64,000 bases of DNA from Rugamonas rubra (GTDB lineage: Bacteria; Pseudomonadota; Gammaproteobacteria; Burkholderiales; Burkholderiaceae_D). Every line of letters starts with the position of its first letter. Position 1 is the first letter of the stretch. The position numbers and the translations under genes were made by a program. Below, piece by piece: positions 38,060 through 46,738 of the stretch. The stretch lies in the NCBI RefSeq assembly GCF_900114705.1, contig NZ_FOTW01000011.1, positions 1 to 64,000 of the forward strand. The letters are read 5' to 3'. Under the pieces are notes generated by a model. It saw only the letters and a program-made list of their open reading frames with translations, did not search any database and was not told the origin of the DNA.

Positions 38060-38065
38060 TATAAT
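38060..38065 (+). promoter_or_regulatory. Consensus -10 element of slyD
   Basis: TATAAT at 38060-38065 lies 30 bp upstream of the slyD ATG, with AAAGGAA as ribosome site. No clear -35 was seen. Confidence 0.55.
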
Positions 38066-38095
38066 CGCGGGGATTATCTACAGAAAGGAAATACA

Positions 38096-38638
38096 ATGAA
38101 GATTGCCAAGAACACCGTCGTGACCGTGAATTACAAGCTGTCCGATGCCCAGGACAATCTGATCGAAGACGGTAGCCAGCCGATGGTCTACCTGCACGGT
38201 GGCTACGAGAACACGCTGCCGAAAATTGAAGAGGAACTGGACGGCAAGGAAGTCGGCTATTCGTCGATCATCCAGGTCGAGCCGGACGACGCCTTCGGCG
38301 AGTACGACTCGTCGCTGGTCAAGGTCGAGCCGCGCAGCCGCCTGCCCGAGCCGCTGGAAGTGGGCATGCAGTTCGAAGGCATGCCCGACAGCGAGGACGA
38401 CGAGGAAGCGATGATCTTCACCGTGACCGACATCGCCGACGACAAGGTTGTGCTCGACGGCAACCATCCGCTGGCCGGCATCGCCCTGCGCTTCTCGCTC
38501 AACGTGGTCGACGTGCGCGCCGCCACCGACGAAGAGATGGCCCACGGCCACGTGCACGGCGCCCATGGCCACCACCATGGCGACGAGGATGACGAAGGCG
38601 AAGCGGGCGACCACGTCGCCATTCACCCGATCCACTAA
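38096..38638 (+). CDS. slyD: FKBP-type peptidyl-prolyl isomerase SlyD
   Basis: A 180-residue cytosolic prolyl isomerase, chaperone and metallochaperone. The FKBP core (TVVTVNYKLSDAQDNLIEDGSQPMVYLHGGYENTLPKIEEELDGKEVG) is interrupted by the insert-in-flap chaperone domain (DDAFGEYDSSLVKVEPRSRLPEPLEVGMQFEG). The C-terminus is His-rich (HGHVHGAHGHHHGDEDD), which in SlyD binds nickel and supports hydrogenase maturation. The start has a clear AAAGGAA site and a consensus -10 upstream. It is divergent from the JmjC oxygenase gene. Confidence 0.95.
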   Translation: MKIAKNTVVTVNYKLSDAQDNLIEDGSQPMVYLHGGYENTLPKIEEELDGKEVGYSSIIQVEPDDAFGEYDSSLVKVEPRSRLPEPLEVGMQFEGMPDSEDDEEAMIFTVTDIADDKVVLDGNHPLAGIALRFSLNVVDVRAATDEEMAHGHVHGAHGHHHGDEDDEGEAGDHVAIHPIH

Positions 38639-38682
38639 GCACCCGCAACACCGCAGCGGCGGGACGCCCGAGGGCGCACCCG

Positions 38683-39693
38683 CTACTGCGCGGCGTCGGC
38701 GCCGCCGCCCTTGACAGTGAAGAGGGCGGCGGCGCCGGGGCTGACGCGCAGCTCGGCCCATTCGGCGGCCAGGCTCAACTGCCCCAGATTGCCGCGCCAG
38801 ACAATGGCCGGTTCGCCGCCCGTCGCGGCCGCGCTTGCCGCGTTTCCATTCCCATTGCCATTCCCCGCCGTATTGCCGTTCTCCGCCTGCGCGCCGCCCT
38901 GCGCGTCGACCAGCAGCACCTTGCCATTGAATTTTTCCGCCAGCGCCTTGAGCTGGCGGCGCGGTTCGGCGAAGCCGTCCTGCTTGCTTGGCTTCGACTG
39001 GAAGCCGGCCAGCAGCGAGAAGCCCGCGTCGGCCTGCAGGCCGGGGTCGCCGTCGCAGAACAGCACGACGCCGGCCAGGCGTTTGCGCGCGGCCAGGGTG
39101 AACAGGCGCTGCAGCCAGGCGCGGTTGGCCACCAGGCGGTCCTCGAACTCGCTGTTGCGGCCCGCCTCGGGCAGGAAGTGGTTGTTCCTGGCCGGCAGAT
39201 TGAGGGTGGCGAACAGCACGTTGCCGTATTCCCAGTGGGCGTTCTCGGCGTAGCTGCGGAACTTGGCGCTGGCCGACTGGCGCGTCAGCGCCAGGCGGCG
39301 CTCGCCGAGCGATTGGGCGTCGGCGAAGTACAGCTCGCGCAGGCGGTTGAGGCGCTCGATGGCGTTGGAGCGGCCGGCCGAGTTCTTGCAACCGGTCCAG
39401 TCGCTGCCGGCCAGCGAGACGATCATCGGCTTGTCGGCGGCGTCGAACATGGCGCGGCGCTGGCCGTACAGCTTGTCGCTGCACGGCTCGCCGGCCGCCT
39501 TGATGCCGGTGGCGACGACGAAGGCGGCGTTGCCGGCGCTGGCCTCGGCGATGGCCCGGCGCAGCACGGCGGCGTCGGCACCGGCCTTGAAGGAGTGGCC
39601 GATGACGCCGAACTGGAAGCCCTTGGCCGGCGCCGCGCCGGCCTGCGCCGCCGCCAGCGCCAGCGCCAAGGCTAGGGCCGCGCGCGGCATCAT
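38683..39693 (-). CDS. Secreted protein, weakly metallophosphoesterase-like, unknown function
   Basis: A 336-residue protein with a signal peptide ([20 protein letters not shown]). The mature part starts [10 protein letters not shown] and contains [14 protein letters not shown] and [28 protein letters not shown]. That order of short motifs recalls calcineurin-like phosphoesterases, but the usual DxH, GDxxD and GNHE ligands are replaced (GHSF, GSDW), so catalysis is doubtful. A Gly/Asn-rich linker ([16 protein letters not shown]) lies near residues 270-285. The start overlaps the mutS stop by 4 bp, so it is translated together with mutS, an unusual pairing. Confidence 0.7.
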   Translation of the reverse strand: MMPRAALALALALAAAQAGAAPAKGFQFGVIGHSFKAGADAAVLRRAIAEASAGNAAFVVATGIKAAGEPCSDKLYGQRRAMFDAADKPMIVSLAGSDWTGCKNSAGRSNAIERLNRLRELYFADAQSLGERRLALTRQSASAKFRSYAENAHWEYGNVLFATLNLPARNNHFLPEAGRNSEFEDRLVANRAWLQRLFTLAARKRLAGVVLFCDGDPGLQADAGFSLLAGFQSKPSKQDGFAEPRRQLKALAEKFNGKVLLVDAQGGAQAENGNTAGNGNGNGNAASAAATGGEPAIVWRGNLGQLSLAAEWAELRVSPGAAALFTVKGGGADAAQ

Positions 39694-42380
39694 GCGAGCG
39701 CCGGCCGCGCCAGGCGTTTCAGTTCGTATAGCTGGGCCAGCGCCTCGCGCGGCGTCAGCGCGTCCGGGTCGAGCTCGCCGAGGGCGTCGAGCAGCTCGTC
39801 GAAGGCCGGGTTGGCCGCCGCCGCCGGCGCGGCGACGGCCTCGTCGTCGGCGTCGGCCGCCGGCATGGCGAACAGGTCGAGCTGCGGCGTGGCGTCGAGC
39901 GCCTGCGCCTCGAGCCGCGCCAGGTGCTTGCGCGCCGCCTTGATGACGCCCTGCGGCACGCCGGCCAGCTGGGCCACCTGCAGGCCGTAGCTCTGCGAGG
40001 CCGGGCCCTCCTGCACGGCGTGCAGGAAGACGATGGAGTCCTTGTGCTCGACCGCCGACAGGTGCACGTTGGCCGCGCTGGGGTGGCTCTCGGGCAGCTG
40101 GGTCAGCTCGAAGTAGTGGGTGGCGAACAGGGTGAAGCTGCGGCTGCTGTCGATCAGGTGGCGGGCGATGGCCCAGGCCAGCGCCAGGCCGTCGAAGGTC
40201 GAGGTGCCACGCCCCACCTCGTCCATCAGCACCAGCGAGTGCTCGGTGGCGGCGTTGAGGATGCCGGCCGACTCGGTCATCTCGACCATGAAGGTGGAGC
40301 GGCCGCCGGCCAGGTCGTCGGTGGCGCCGATGCGGGTGAAGATGCGGTCGATCGGGCCGATCACGGCGCTGGCCGCCGGCACGTAGCTGCCAACGTAGGC
40401 CAGCAGGGTGATCAGCGCGACCTGGCGCATGAAGGTCGACTTACCGCCCATGTTCGGGCCGGTGATCAGCAGCAGGCGGCGTTCGCCCGCGAATTTGCAG
40501 TCGTTGGCGATGAAGCGCTCGATCTGGTTTTCCACCACCGGGTGGCGGCCCTCGGCGATGTCGACGCAGGAGTGCTCGACCAGCTGCGGCGCGCACCAGT
40601 TGTGGCGCAGCGCGTGGTCGGCCAGCGCGGTCAGGGTGTCGAGCTGGGCCAGGCCCTGGGCGATGGTCTGCAGCACGCCGATGTGCGGCGCCAGGTCGGC
40701 CAGCAGCTGCTCGTACAGCATCTTCTCGCGCGCCAGCGCCTTGTCCTGCGCCGACAGGGCCTTGTCCTCGAAGGCCTTCAGCTCGGGCGTGATGTAGCGC
40801 TCGGCGTTCTTCAGGGTCTGGCGCCGGCGGTAGTCGTCCGGCACCTTGTCGGCCTGGCCGTTGGTGACCTCGATGTAGAAGCCGTGCACGCGGTTGTACT
40901 CGACGCGCAGGTTGGCGATGCCGGTGCGGGCCCGCTCGCGCGTTTCCAGGTCGACGAGGAACTGGCCGGCGTTCTCGGACAGGCCGCGCAGCTCGTCGAG
41001 TTCGGCGTCGAAGCCGGCCGCGAAGACGCCGCCGTCGCGCACCATCGCCGCCGGCTCGGCGGCCACGGCGCGTGTCAACAGGTCGAGGCAGTCGGCCGGC
41101 GTGGCCAGCGCCTGGTGGATCGCCGCCAGCAGCGCGCTGTCGCCGGCCGGGCCGCCGGCCAGGCTGCGCAGCATGGCCTGGCGCAGCAGGGGCAGCTGGC
41201 CCAGGCCGTCGCGCAGGCTGGCCAGGTCGCGCGGACGCGCCGACAACAGGGCGATGCGGGTGGTGATGCGTTCGATGTCGGGCACCTGGCCGAGCGTGGC
41301 GGCCAGCGCGCCGGTGGCGTCGCTGGCGCCCAGCGCGCCGATGGCGACGTGGCGCGCGCGCGCCACCTGCTGGTCGCGGCGGGCGTGGTGCAGCCAGTGG
41401 CGCAGCAGGCGCGAGCCCATCGCCGTGCGGCAGTGGTCGAGCAGCGAGAATAGCGTCGGCGACTCCTGGCCGCGGATCGTCTCGGTCAGCTCGAGGTTGC
41501 GGCGGGTGGCCGCGTCCAGGCCGATGAACTCGGTCTCGGTCTCGGTGCTCAGGCTGCGCACGTGCTGCAGGCCGCGCCCTTGCGTGGACTGGGCGTAGCG
41601 CAGCAGCGCGCCGGCCGCGCCGAAGGCGGCGCCCAGGCCGTCGGCGCCGAAGCCGGTCAGGGTGGCCACGGCCAGCTGGTCGAGCAGGGCCTTGTGGCCG
41701 CCGACCACGTCGAAGTGCCAGTCCGGCACGCGGCTGGTGTTGGCGCCGGGGTTGTGCTCGAACAGGTCGGCGCTGTCGCCGCGCAGGATCTCGGCCGGGG
41801 CGATGCGCTCGAGCTCCTGCTGCATGCGCGCGGCGACGGTCTTGGCGTCGCCGGAGAACTCCATCAGCTTGAGCGCGCCGCTGGCCAGCGACAGCCAGGC
41901 CAGGCCGGCGGTGACCACCTTGCGCTGGCTGACGGTGCACAGCGCCAGCAGCGGCCGCTCGGCCTTTTCCGGCAGCAGGTCGGCGTCGGTCAGGGTGCCC
42001 GGCGTGACCACCCGCATCACCTTGCGCTCGACCGGCCCCTTGCTGGTGGCCGGGTCGCCGATCTGCTCGCAGATGGCGACCGACTCGCCCAGCTTGACCA
42101 GCTTGGCCAGGTAGCCGTCGAGCGAGTGGAAGGGCACGCCGCACATCTTGATCGGATTGCCGCCCGAGGTGCCGCGCGCCGTCAGCGTGATGCCGAGCAG
42201 GCGCGCGGCCTTCTCGGCGTCCTCGTGGAACAGCTCGTAGAAATCGCCCATCCGGTAGAACAGCAGCATGGTCGGGTGGTCGGCCTTCAGGCGCAGGTAC
42301 TGCTGCATCATGGGCGTGACTTTTTCGGCGGGGCTGTGCTTGACTGCGGCGGCGTTGATTTCGTTCGGGACGGTGGTCAT
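39690..42380 (-). CDS. mutS: DNA mismatch repair protein MutS
   Basis: An 896-residue mismatch-recognition ATPase. The N-terminal mismatch-binding domain has [34 protein letters not shown], including the conserved F.E-type motif. The ATPase domain has Walker [14 protein letters not shown] and the Walker B/ABC region [20 protein letters not shown]. The C-terminus ([31 protein letters not shown]) corresponds to the tetramerisation and beta-clamp interaction region. I start at the ATG at 42378-42380 (MTTVPNE); the longer frame upstream lacks support. Its stop overlaps the secreted protein gene at 38683-39693. Confidence 0.97.
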   Translation of the reverse strand: MTTVPNEINAAAVKHSPAEKVTPMMQQYLRLKADHPTMLLFYRMGDFYELFHEDAEKAARLLGITLTARGTSGGNPIKMCGVPFHSLDGYLAKLVKLGESVAICEQIGDPATSKGPVERKVMRVVTPGTLTDADLLPEKAERPLLALCTVSQRKVVTAGLAWLSLASGALKLMEFSGDAKTVAARMQQELERIAPAEILRGDSADLFEHNPGANTSRVPDWHFDVVGGHKALLDQLAVATLTGFGADGLGAAFGAAGALLRYAQSTQGRGLQHVRSLSTETETEFIGLDAATRRNLELTETIRGQESPTLFSLLDHCRTAMGSRLLRHWLHHARRDQQVARARHVAIGALGASDATGALAATLGQVPDIERITTRIALLSARPRDLASLRDGLGQLPLLRQAMLRSLAGGPAGDSALLAAIHQALATPADCLDLLTRAVAAEPAAMVRDGGVFAAGFDAELDELRGLSENAGQFLVDLETRERARTGIANLRVEYNRVHGFYIEVTNGQADKVPDDYRRRQTLKNAERYITPELKAFEDKALSAQDKALAREKMLYEQLLADLAPHIGVLQTIAQGLAQLDTLTALADHALRHNWCAPQLVEHSCVDIAEGRHPVVENQIERFIANDCKFAGERRLLLITGPNMGGKSTFMRQVALITLLAYVGSYVPAASAVIGPIDRIFTRIGATDDLAGGRSTFMVEMTESAGILNAATEHSLVLMDEVGRGTSTFDGLALAWAIARHLIDSSRSFTLFATHYFELTQLPESHPSAANVHLSAVEHKDSIVFLHAVQEGPASQSYGLQVAQLAGVPQGVIKAARKHLARLEAQALDATPQLDLFAMPAADADDEAVAAPAAAANPAFDELLDALGELDPDALTPREALAQLYELKRLARPALA

Positions 42381-42574
42381 TGGTTCTTTTTCGGCGGTGC
42401 GTTGGCGTGGCGATGGGCCGGGCGCGCGGCGCGGGATGGCGGCGAGGCGCGGCGCTGGCTCATGCGTTAAGGGCGCCATTTTACCGCTTTCGGCGCGGCG
42501 CTTGCGGGGGAAGTGCGGGGGAGGGGATTTTCAAGAACGGGGACGGGCGCGATGGCGCCATGATGAGCTGATCG

Positions 42575-42690
42575 GCGCTAGCTTGGTCCATTTGGCGTTG
42601 TCGTCAATTCCTCGGTAGGTTCCCAGTACTTCCGGCTTTCCCGGCCGAGATTGCCAGTTGGCGCTTATGGCGGCCAGCGAGATACTAGGA
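42575..42690 (-). pseudogene. Relic of a gene related to the putative antitoxin at 45121-45369
   Basis: Translated on the minus strand this reads LAAISANWQSRPGKPEVLGTYRGIDDNAKWTK, which aligns with LAAYHKRQREISAGKHPEVLESYRKIYDNEKLTK of the 82-residue protein at 45121-45369. The DNA is also visibly similar. There is no in-frame start codon and the flanking parts do not align, so it is a decayed fragment. No YafO-like toxin remains beside it. Confidence 0.7.
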
Positions 42691-42697
42691 TGCTTTA

Positions 42698-42725
42698 ATG
42701 CATCATTTTATTTAAAATGATGCAT
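42698..42725. promoter_or_regulatory. 13-bp inverted repeat upstream of hipBA
   Basis: ATGCATCATTTTA and its exact complement are separated by 2 bp. It lies 30 bp upstream of the proposed -35 of hipBA and is a candidate HipB operator. Confidence 0.55.
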
Positions 42726-42754
42726 CTATGTGACATTTTATGTATTTTTAAGTG

Positions 42755-42797
42755 TTGATCGTTCAAGACGATGATCATATGATGTATCGATACATCA
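42755..42797 (+). promoter_or_regulatory. hipBA promoter with overlapping 18-bp palindrome
   Basis: TTGATC at 42755-42760 and TATGAT at 42778-42783 are 17 bp apart. The palindrome TGATGTATCGATACATCA at 42780-42797 overlaps the -10 and start region, as expected for autorepression by HipB. Confidence 0.65.
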
Positions 42798-42819
42798 AAA
42801 TACTAAAAAAGTTGGATAT

Positions 42820-43125
42820 ATGCGACATAATTTCGATTTTGCAACGATTGCAGTTACCGATGTCGCGATACGGTTAGGCGAGCGACTGCGTCTTGCAAGA
42901 AAGGCGCAACGGCTGACTCTTTCAGACTTGGAAAGAATGTGTCGTATTCATCGAACGACGCTGGGCCGACTGGAGCGGGGGGATTTGGGTGTTTCGCTTG
43001 GCTTGCTACTCAGCGTGCTCGAGGCACTCGGGGAGCTCGCGGACGTCGAGCTTTTGCTTAGTCAGCCGAGCAAGCTGAAGCACCAACGAACACCTAGCGC
43101 GCCCATCCTTGAGCAGGAGTTCTGA
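42820..43125 (+). CDS. hipB: HipB-like antitoxin, XRE-family regulator
   Basis: A 101-residue DNA-binding protein. The helix-turn-helix is AIRLGERLRLARKAQRLTLSDLERMCRIHRTTLGRLERGDLGVSLGLLLSVLEALGEL, a standard XRE/HipB domain. HipB represses the operon and neutralises the HipA kinase. The rest is a short basic and Pro-containing tail (SKLKHQRTPSAPILEQEF). The stop overlaps the hipA start by one base (TGATG). GC content is clearly lower than in mutS to the left, indicating transfer. Confidence 0.9.
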   Translation: MRHNFDFATIAVTDVAIRLGERLRLARKAQRLTLSDLERMCRIHRTTLGRLERGDLGVSLGLLLSVLEALGELADVELLLSQPSKLKHQRTPSAPILEQEF

Positions 43126-44360
43126 TGGTACTCGCATGCACAGTTTTTGACTGTTCCAATCCTGTCGAGCCGTTGCCAGTCGGCAGCTTCGCTGTGGACG
43201 AGGCTGGGGACGGTCATTTCGCATATGGTCGTCACTATATAAACAGACCTCAATCCTTTGACTTGGACCCAATACATCTAAGGCGGTCGGCGGAAGTGCA
43301 ATTGTTGGCGCGCAGACACGACGGGACGTATGGCGTCTTATCTGACGCAGGACCGAATGCATGGGGCGTAAAGCTGACTGCGAGCGTTTTAACAAGGAAA
43401 AATGAACCATTACCTTCGAATCCGGTGGAGTGGCTGCTCAACTCTTGGCACTATGGATCCGGTTGCCTTGGATTTTCCAGGCATCACACCGAAAAGCCTG
43501 GACTGGGCATAGACGCTGCCAGGACGGAGGAGTTGTCAGGGAAACTCTTGCGGGTAGTTGACGCGCTGGCCGTAAACGAAGATGTGGACTTGACTGATTC
43601 AGACATACGCCTACTCGCACCTGGCAGCAGCTTGGGTGGTGTCCGTCCGAAAACGATAGTTACTCACGATGGCACGGAACATATTGCAAAATTTTCTCGG
43701 CCGGATGACATTTTTGACGTTCCCAAGGTCGAGTATGCAACGATGTGCTTAGCCCACAAAGCGGGCATTGATACCCCCGATTTCGAGTTGATAGATGTCG
43801 CTGGCCGGTCCGTCTTCCTGGTTGAGCGTTTTGATCGAACCAAAGGTGGGCGACGTAAACACTATATCAGCGCGCATAGTCTGCTGAATCCCTCTGCCCT
43901 TAGCACCGACGGGCGGGAATACAAGACTTCGTTTTCGTATGCCGGCATAGTCGAGGCGATGAGGCCGTTCAACATCAGGGGGCAGCTGGATAGCCGTGAG
44001 CTTTTCCGAAGAATGGTGTTTAATATTTTCGTAGGCAATGTTGACGATCACTTGCGCAATCACGCTTTGCTCATGGAGTCGCCCGGGCGATATGTGTTAT
44101 CGCCTGCTTTCGATATTGTTCCCCACATCTCTGCTTCGAGCCACCCTCAATCTATTGGTGTGGGGGCCCTGGGTGCGGCCAGCACGGTAGAGAACGCGTT
44201 GTCACAATGCGGCCGATTTCTACTCAAGCCTGAGGAGGCAAAGGAAATCGTGGCATCGGTGAGGAACGCGGTTTCTGGGTGGGTCGTTAGCTTTAAGGAG
44301 GCCGGAGTTCGAAAAAATGACATCGCGGTTCTGGCGAACTGCATCTCGTTAGATCGATAG
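43125..44360 (+). CDS. hipA: HipA-like serine/threonine kinase toxin
   Basis: A 411-residue kinase of the HipA family; E. coli HipA phosphorylates glutamyl-tRNA synthetase and causes persistence. The ATP-binding loop GSSLGGVRPK lies near residue 167, the catalytic motif NVDDHLRNHALL near residue 305, and the metal-binding PAFDIVP near residue 325. The N-terminal subdomain (FAYGRHYINRPQSFDLDPIHLRRSAEVQLLARRHDGTYGVLSDAGPNAWG) is also family-like. All key residues appear intact, so it is probably active. It is translationally coupled to hipB. Confidence 0.93.
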   Translation: MVLACTVFDCSNPVEPLPVGSFAVDEAGDGHFAYGRHYINRPQSFDLDPIHLRRSAEVQLLARRHDGTYGVLSDAGPNAWGVKLTASVLTRKNEPLPSNPVEWLLNSWHYGSGCLGFSRHHTEKPGLGIDAARTEELSGKLLRVVDALAVNEDVDLTDSDIRLLAPGSSLGGVRPKTIVTHDGTEHIAKFSRPDDIFDVPKVEYATMCLAHKAGIDTPDFELIDVAGRSVFLVERFDRTKGGRRKHYISAHSLLNPSALSTDGREYKTSFSYAGIVEAMRPFNIRGQLDSRELFRRMVFNIFVGNVDDHLRNHALLMESPGRYVLSPAFDIVPHISASSHPQSIGVGALGAASTVENALSQCGRFLLKPEEAKEIVASVRNAVSGWVVSFKEAGVRKNDIAVLANCISLDR

Positions 44361-44546
44361 GTAAGCGCCACGGGATCATTGGCCTATTTCACATCGCCTT
44401 GAACTGGGTGGTCCGTTCGTCGCCCGACAGGCACCCCAGCCCATGCAGCGTGGTGCGCACCGCTTGCTCCAGCGGCGTGTCCGGCTCGGCGCCGAGCACC
44501 TCGAGCAGGCGGCGGTTGCTCAGCCGCACCGGCTGGCGCCACAGGT
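44360..44546. repeat. Direct repeat, copy 1: 3' end of the epimerase gene
   Basis: These 187 bp align without gaps to 45484-45670, with about 15 mismatches (roughly 92% identity). The minus strand encodes the last 47 codons of the epimerase (from PVRLSNRRLLEVLGAEP to KAM and stop) plus about 25 bp downstream. Confidence 0.9.
44398..44546 (-). pseudogene. 3'-terminal fragment of NAD(P)-dependent epimerase gene
   Basis: This is a duplicated C-terminal fragment of the gene at 45513-46625. It keeps the reading frame and stop codon but loses everything before PVRLSNRR; the sequence left of 44546 is replaced by unrelated DNA. It encodes no domain by itself. It probably marks an insertion or recombination boundary rather than a functional gene. 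Confidence 0.75.
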
Positions 44547-44637
44547 TTCAGGGTTTCCAAAGCTAGCTTCCCGCAGATGAGGCGACGGCCGAACGGTATG
44601 TCAAGGGCAGCCAAGAGCTGCTTGATGAAAAAGGCCA

Positions 44638-45108
44638 TTACGCGATGATCTTGCCGCTGAAAATGAATTCCTTGGCGATTTTGGCAAAGTGCTGCATCAG
44701 CGCCTTATCCTGCGGTGTGGACATCTTTGCCGTCCTGTGCGCCTCGGGATCATCGATGATCGAGATCAAAAGAAAATCGATTTTCCTCGAGTACTTGTTC
44801 TCGGACTGGCTGTAGATGAGTGCCTTGTCGCTTGTCCTCTTTCTCGGAGGAGTCTGATTCCACGCCCAGTTCCACAACGTCATCGCGGATGGGTTTGATA
44901 GCGGCGCCAAATGCGCATGCCGCAACTCATAGTGCTGGCATATTGGAGGCTTGTATGCCGCATCTTTGCCAAAGATGTAGCTATAGTTTTCGCCTGCTGC
45001 GCCCAGGGATTTCCATTCAGCGAAGTCGGCGAGCAAGTTCTCGAGCTCGGCTGCGGCAAGCGAGTTCTGAAGGTACGCAGTTGCCTGGACAGAAATTCTG
45101 GACGGCAA
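44638..45108 (-). CDS. YafO-family toxin (type II toxin-antitoxin)
   Basis: A 156-residue protein. The pattern ELENLLADFAEWKSLGAAGENYSYIFGKDAAYKPP, then HAHLAP, KRTSDKALIYSQSENKY, FLLISIIDDPEAHRTAKM and a C-terminal helix (MQHFAKIAKEFI) matches YafO toxins, ribosome-dependent mRNA interferases. E. coli YafO is about 132 residues, so this is a little longer. The start is TTG at 45106-45108, supported by AGGGGA 6 nt upstream. The upstream 82-residue gene ends 12 bp before it and is the likely antitoxin. Family assignment is from motif order; no catalytic residue is tested. Confidence 0.75.
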   Translation of the reverse strand: MPSRISVQATAYLQNSLAAAELENLLADFAEWKSLGAAGENYSYIFGKDAAYKPPICQHYELRHAHLAPLSNPSAMTLWNWAWNQTPPRKRTSDKALIYSQSENKYSRKIDFLLISIIDDPEAHRTAKMSTPQDKALMQHFAKIAKEFIFSGKIIA

Positions 45109-45120
45109 AATGAATCCCCT

Positions 45121-45369
45121 TCACTTTGCCTCGCGCGGTTTTTTAGCAACGAGGACTTGGTATTGAGCTTCTTTGGTTAATTTTTCGTTGTCGTAAATCT
45201 TGCGATAGCTCTCCAACACTTCCGGGTGTTTGCCAGCCGAGATTTCCCGTTGGCGCTTGTGGTAGGCCGCGAGGTCCGGGGATTGCCCAGGTGACTCGAT
45301 GACGTTGCTGGTGGGGACATCAAGAACTGGCTTTAGGCGATGCATGGCATGCTCCGGTGACGTGCTCAT
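45121..45369 (-). CDS. Putative antitoxin of the YafO-like toxin
   Basis: An 82-residue, mostly charged protein (SPDLAAYHKRQREISAGKHPEVLESYRKIYDNEKLTKEAQYQVLVAKKPREAK) with a Pro/Val-rich N-terminus. It does not look like YafN (a Phd/YefM-type antitoxin). The assignment as antitoxin rests on size, charge, position directly upstream of the toxin and 12-bp spacing. A decayed relative lies at 42575-42690 near hipBA, showing the family has been present more than once in this region. Confidence 0.6.
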   Translation of the reverse strand: MSTSPEHAMHRLKPVLDVPTSNVIESPGQSPDLAAYHKRQREISAGKHPEVLESYRKIYDNEKLTKEAQYQVLVAKKPREAK

Positions 45370-45483
45370 TTTTCAATAGTCTAGCACGGTGAACGGGCTA
45401 GGAATCATCGACTCCCTACGCGTCGCGCGCCGCTATCGAGAAGGAAACGCCCGCTGCTTTGAACGGGCACAAGCAGTTTATAC

Positions 45484-45670
45484 GGTAAGCGCTACGGGAT
45501 CATTGGCCTATTTCACATCGCCTTGAGCAGGGCGGCCAGATCGTCGCCCGGCAAGCACCCCAGCCCCTGCAGCGTGGCGCGCACCGCCTGCTCCAGCGGC
45601 GTATGCGGCTCGGCGCCGAGCACCTCGAGCAGGCGGCGGTTGCTCAACCGCACCGGCTGGCGCCACAGGT
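45484..45670. repeat. Direct repeat, copy 2: 3' end of the intact epimerase gene
   Basis: This is the intact copy corresponding to 44360-44546, offset by 1124 bp without gaps. The segment between the copies (44547-45483) contains the YafO-type toxin-antitoxin pair. Confidence 0.9.
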
Positions 45671-46625
45671 AGCGCATCTCGCGCATTTCGCGCAGCGTCG
45701 GCACGAAGGGCGCGGCCAGCGTCAGCAGCCACCAGGGCAGCGGCTTGACGGCGACCCGGCCGGCGCCGGCCCCGGCGGCGACATGGGCCACGGTGGCCGC
45801 CATCCGCGTGCCGTCGGTGTCCCAGTGGCCGTCCATGTGGAAGCGGGCGAAGTCGTCCAGCCGCTGCTCGATGGCGACCAGGCGGCAGATGGTCTCGGCC
45901 ACGTCGGGCAGGTAGGCCCACTGGTGGCCGACGCCGGCGCGGCCCGGGTTGTTGACGACGCGCAGCGGCCGGCCCGGCTTGACCAGCCCCTGCGAGAGCC
46001 AGTTGTTGGCGGCGCCGGGGCCGAAGAAGTCGCCGGCACGAACGATCAGGCTGCGCACGCCGTCGGCGGCGGCCAGCTCGAGCCGGCGCTCCAGTTCGAC
46101 GCGGATGGCGCCCTTGCGCGTGAGCGGGCGCTGCGCGGCGTCGACGCCGATGTCCGGGAAGGCGTCGGGGCCGTAGTTGTAGACGGTGCCGGGCAGCACG
46201 ATGCGGGCGCCGCGGCGGCGCGCGGCGGCGATGCTGTTGTCCATCATCGGCAGCACCAGCTTGTCCCAGTCGCGGTAGCCGGGCGGGTTGACGGCGTGGA
46301 CGATCAGCGCGACGCCGTCGGCGGCGCGCAGCACGTCGTCGCGCCGCATGGCGTCGCCGGCGATCCAGCTGAAATTCCGCCCCAGCGGCGCGCGGCCGGC
46401 CGGTGCCCGGTGCAGCGCCTTGACCTGCCAGCCGGCCGCCAGCAGGCGCCGGGCGACGGCGCCGCCGATGCCGCCGGTGGCACCGAGCACCAGCGCGCTG
46501 CGGCCGGCCGGCAGGGGCGGGCTGCCGGCCGGGGCCGGCACTGGCGCCGCTTGGCGGGCGGCGTCGTGGGCGGCGCCGGCGGTCGGGGGGATGGCTGGGC
46601 TCGATGGGGTGGTGGTGGTGGTCAT
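45513..46625 (-). CDS. NAD-dependent epimerase/dehydratase family protein
   Basis: A 370-residue extended short-chain dehydrogenase. After a Pro/Ala-rich N-terminal stretch of about 45 residues, the Rossmann motif is SALVLGATGGIGGAVARRLLAAGWQVKALHR. Family parts follow: LIVHAVNPPGYRDWDKL, IVLPGTVYNYGPD (Y of the YxxxK-type active site region), VRAGDFFGPGAANNWLSQGL and HQWAYLPDVAETICRLV. The substrate is unknown. The start at 46623-46625 has GAGGAGA upstream. It is divergent from a LysR regulator, which probably controls it. Its 3' end is duplicated at 44360-44546. Confidence 0.88.
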   Translation of the reverse strand: MTTTTTPSSPAIPPTAGAAHDAARQAAPVPAPAGSPPLPAGRSALVLGATGGIGGAVARRLLAAGWQVKALHRAPAGRAPLGRNFSWIAGDAMRRDDVLRAADGVALIVHAVNPPGYRDWDKLVLPMMDNSIAAARRRGARIVLPGTVYNYGPDAFPDIGVDAAQRPLTRKGAIRVELERRLELAAADGVRSLIVRAGDFFGPGAANNWLSQGLVKPGRPLRVVNNPGRAGVGHQWAYLPDVAETICRLVAIEQRLDDFARFHMDGHWDTDGTRMAATVAHVAAGAGAGRVAVKPLPWWLLTLAAPFVPTLREMREMRYLWRQPVRLSNRRLLEVLGAEPHTPLEQAVRATLQGLGCLPGDDLAALLKAM

Positions 46626-46689
46626 GTGCGTCTCCTCGGGGCGGTTGGCTTGATGAACACATTCTGCGCGCCCTTCGATCAAAACGAAA

Positions 46690-46717
46690 TTGACTAGATT
46701 AGAATGGTATCTATACA
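46690..46717 (+). promoter_or_regulatory. Promoter of LysR gene divergent from the epimerase
   Basis: TTGACT at 46690-46695 and TATACA at 46712-46717 are 16 bp apart, 22 bp before the preferred LysR ATG at 46739. Confidence 0.65.
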
Positions 46718-46738
46718 TTTTTGAATACGGTGGCGGCG

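Larger units (their letters stand above)
42381..42819. other. Intergenic region between mutS and hipB with a gene relic and operators
   Basis: This stretch of about 440 bp marks the left border of an accessory block. From 42575 to 42690 it holds a decayed fragment related to the putative YafO antitoxin gene. From 42698 it is AT-rich and contains two palindromes and the hipBA promoter. No intact gene was seen. Confidence 0.7.

Noticed and set aside
44384..44638. 84-codon open frame on the minus strand starting MAFFIKQLLAALDIPFGRR
   Set aside because: Its second half is an out-of-frame reading of the duplicated epimerase end. The first 30 residues match nothing I recognise.
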